Part shown: positions 63,763-64,000 of the stretch, piece by piece
Layout: the number at the start of each line of letters is the position of its first letter
How positions within the stretch are numbered: position 1 is the stretch's first letter
From: Anodontia alba
Taxonomy: Eukaryota; Mollusca; Bivalvia; Lucinida; Lucinidae
Reading direction: 5' to 3'
Assembly (NCBI GenBank): GCA_964016985.1
Contig: OZ024834.1
Coordinates: 83,736,289 to 83,800,288, forward strand
Length of the DNA stretch: 64,000 bases
Made by a program: the position numbers and the translations under genes
Notes under the pieces: generated by a model
Databases searched by the model: none
What the model saw: only the letters and a program-made list of their open reading frames with translations
What the model was told of the DNA's origin: nothing

Positions 63763-64000
63763 TTAGGACATTGAAAAAAAAAGGTAAGAGAAAAGTCCAG
63801 GGAGTGCCACAATCACAAACCGCAGCCCCTCCCAGACCCCAAGAGGAAGACGAAACCGACAAATCCAAATAAACCGACAAATCCAAACAAGCACAAACCG
63901 AACAAACGTACGAAAAGCACCAAGATTAGTTCTCCCTTCCCCAAGCGAGGTAATCGCAATACTAAAAGGACTGAAAACACAAGAACAAAATGACACACGG
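63763..64000 (-). repeat. Dispersed repeat, inverted copy of 24400-24640
   Basis: CCACAATCACAAACCGCAGCCC and CCGACAAATCCAAACAAGCAC are the complement of the copy at 24540-24625, with a short internal duplication (AAACCGACAAATCCAA twice). It runs off the window edge. Confidence 0.6.

Overview
The window is eukaryotic nuclear DNA, almost certainly from a mollusc and most likely a heterodont bivalve. The evidence is AT-rich sequence, short exons with canonical GT/AG junctions, metazoan gene families, tRNA-derived SINEs, non-LTR retrotransposon pieces, and a very high load of short palindromic (hairpin) DNA elements together with tandem-repeat-cored elements of the bivalve 'pearl' kind. No prokaryotic operons, CRISPR arrays or free-standing tRNA/rRNA genes are visible. 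The species call is inference.

Four host genes are supported. (1) The 3' half of an atypical soluble guanylate cyclase (beta-2 / Gyc88E type) runs on the + strand in five phase-compatible exons (688-834, 5038-5194, 8060-8169, 9505-9594, 12540-13016). It encodes the cyclase catalytic domain and a long tail ending in a CaaX-like Cys-Phe-Ile-Leu. (2) A coding-intronless Mab-21 / cGAS-like nucleotidyltransferase lies at 19913-21290 (+). Its catalytic residues are intact, but a one-base frameshift removes its last ~100 residues. (3) A minus-strand gene has exons at 39808-38025, 36884-36772 and 34733-34007. They splice in phase into about 21 leucine-rich repeats, an LRR C-terminal cap whose last cysteine lies in the second exon, and a chymotrypsin-fold domain that has lost its catalytic His and Ser. 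The first (signal peptide) exon is not identified. (4) A secreted YHYH-domain protein on the + strand is split between a 7-base coding first exon (42897-42903) and 45418-46436. It has two furin-like sites and a C-terminal hydrophobic tail.

The rest is mostly mobile DNA. The families are named here for reference. A: ~280 bp hairpin element, 16 copies including one fragment. B: ~180-220 bp element with arms built around a GATCAG-CCTGCGC core. C: element ending in AGACTGGCTCCAGTC. D: 60-70 bp hairpin around CAGACGCCGC. E: near-perfect ~90 bp hairpin. F and H: ~340 bp palindromes that share a central core with A and J. K: palindrome around TTTCATGCAAATTGTC. L: larger element carrying a D hairpin. 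M, N, P: minor families. There are also a mariner element with two frameshifts and clean inverted ends, two non-LTR retrotransposon remnants, three tRNA-derived SINEs and two SINE-like repeats sharing their tail, two pearl-like elements, a tandem-repeat element with a Helitron-like end, a 36-bp minisatellite, and a (TA)n tract of about 120 bp. Many insertions are nested: mariner in A, A in F, E in B, E in F, LINE in F, A in LINE. This gives a relative chronology.

The four genes need not act together. The nucleotidyltransferase and the LRR-pseudoprotease are both of kinds associated with innate recognition in molluscs, but a functional link is speculation. The most unusual item is the LRR plus inactive serine-protease-fold fusion.
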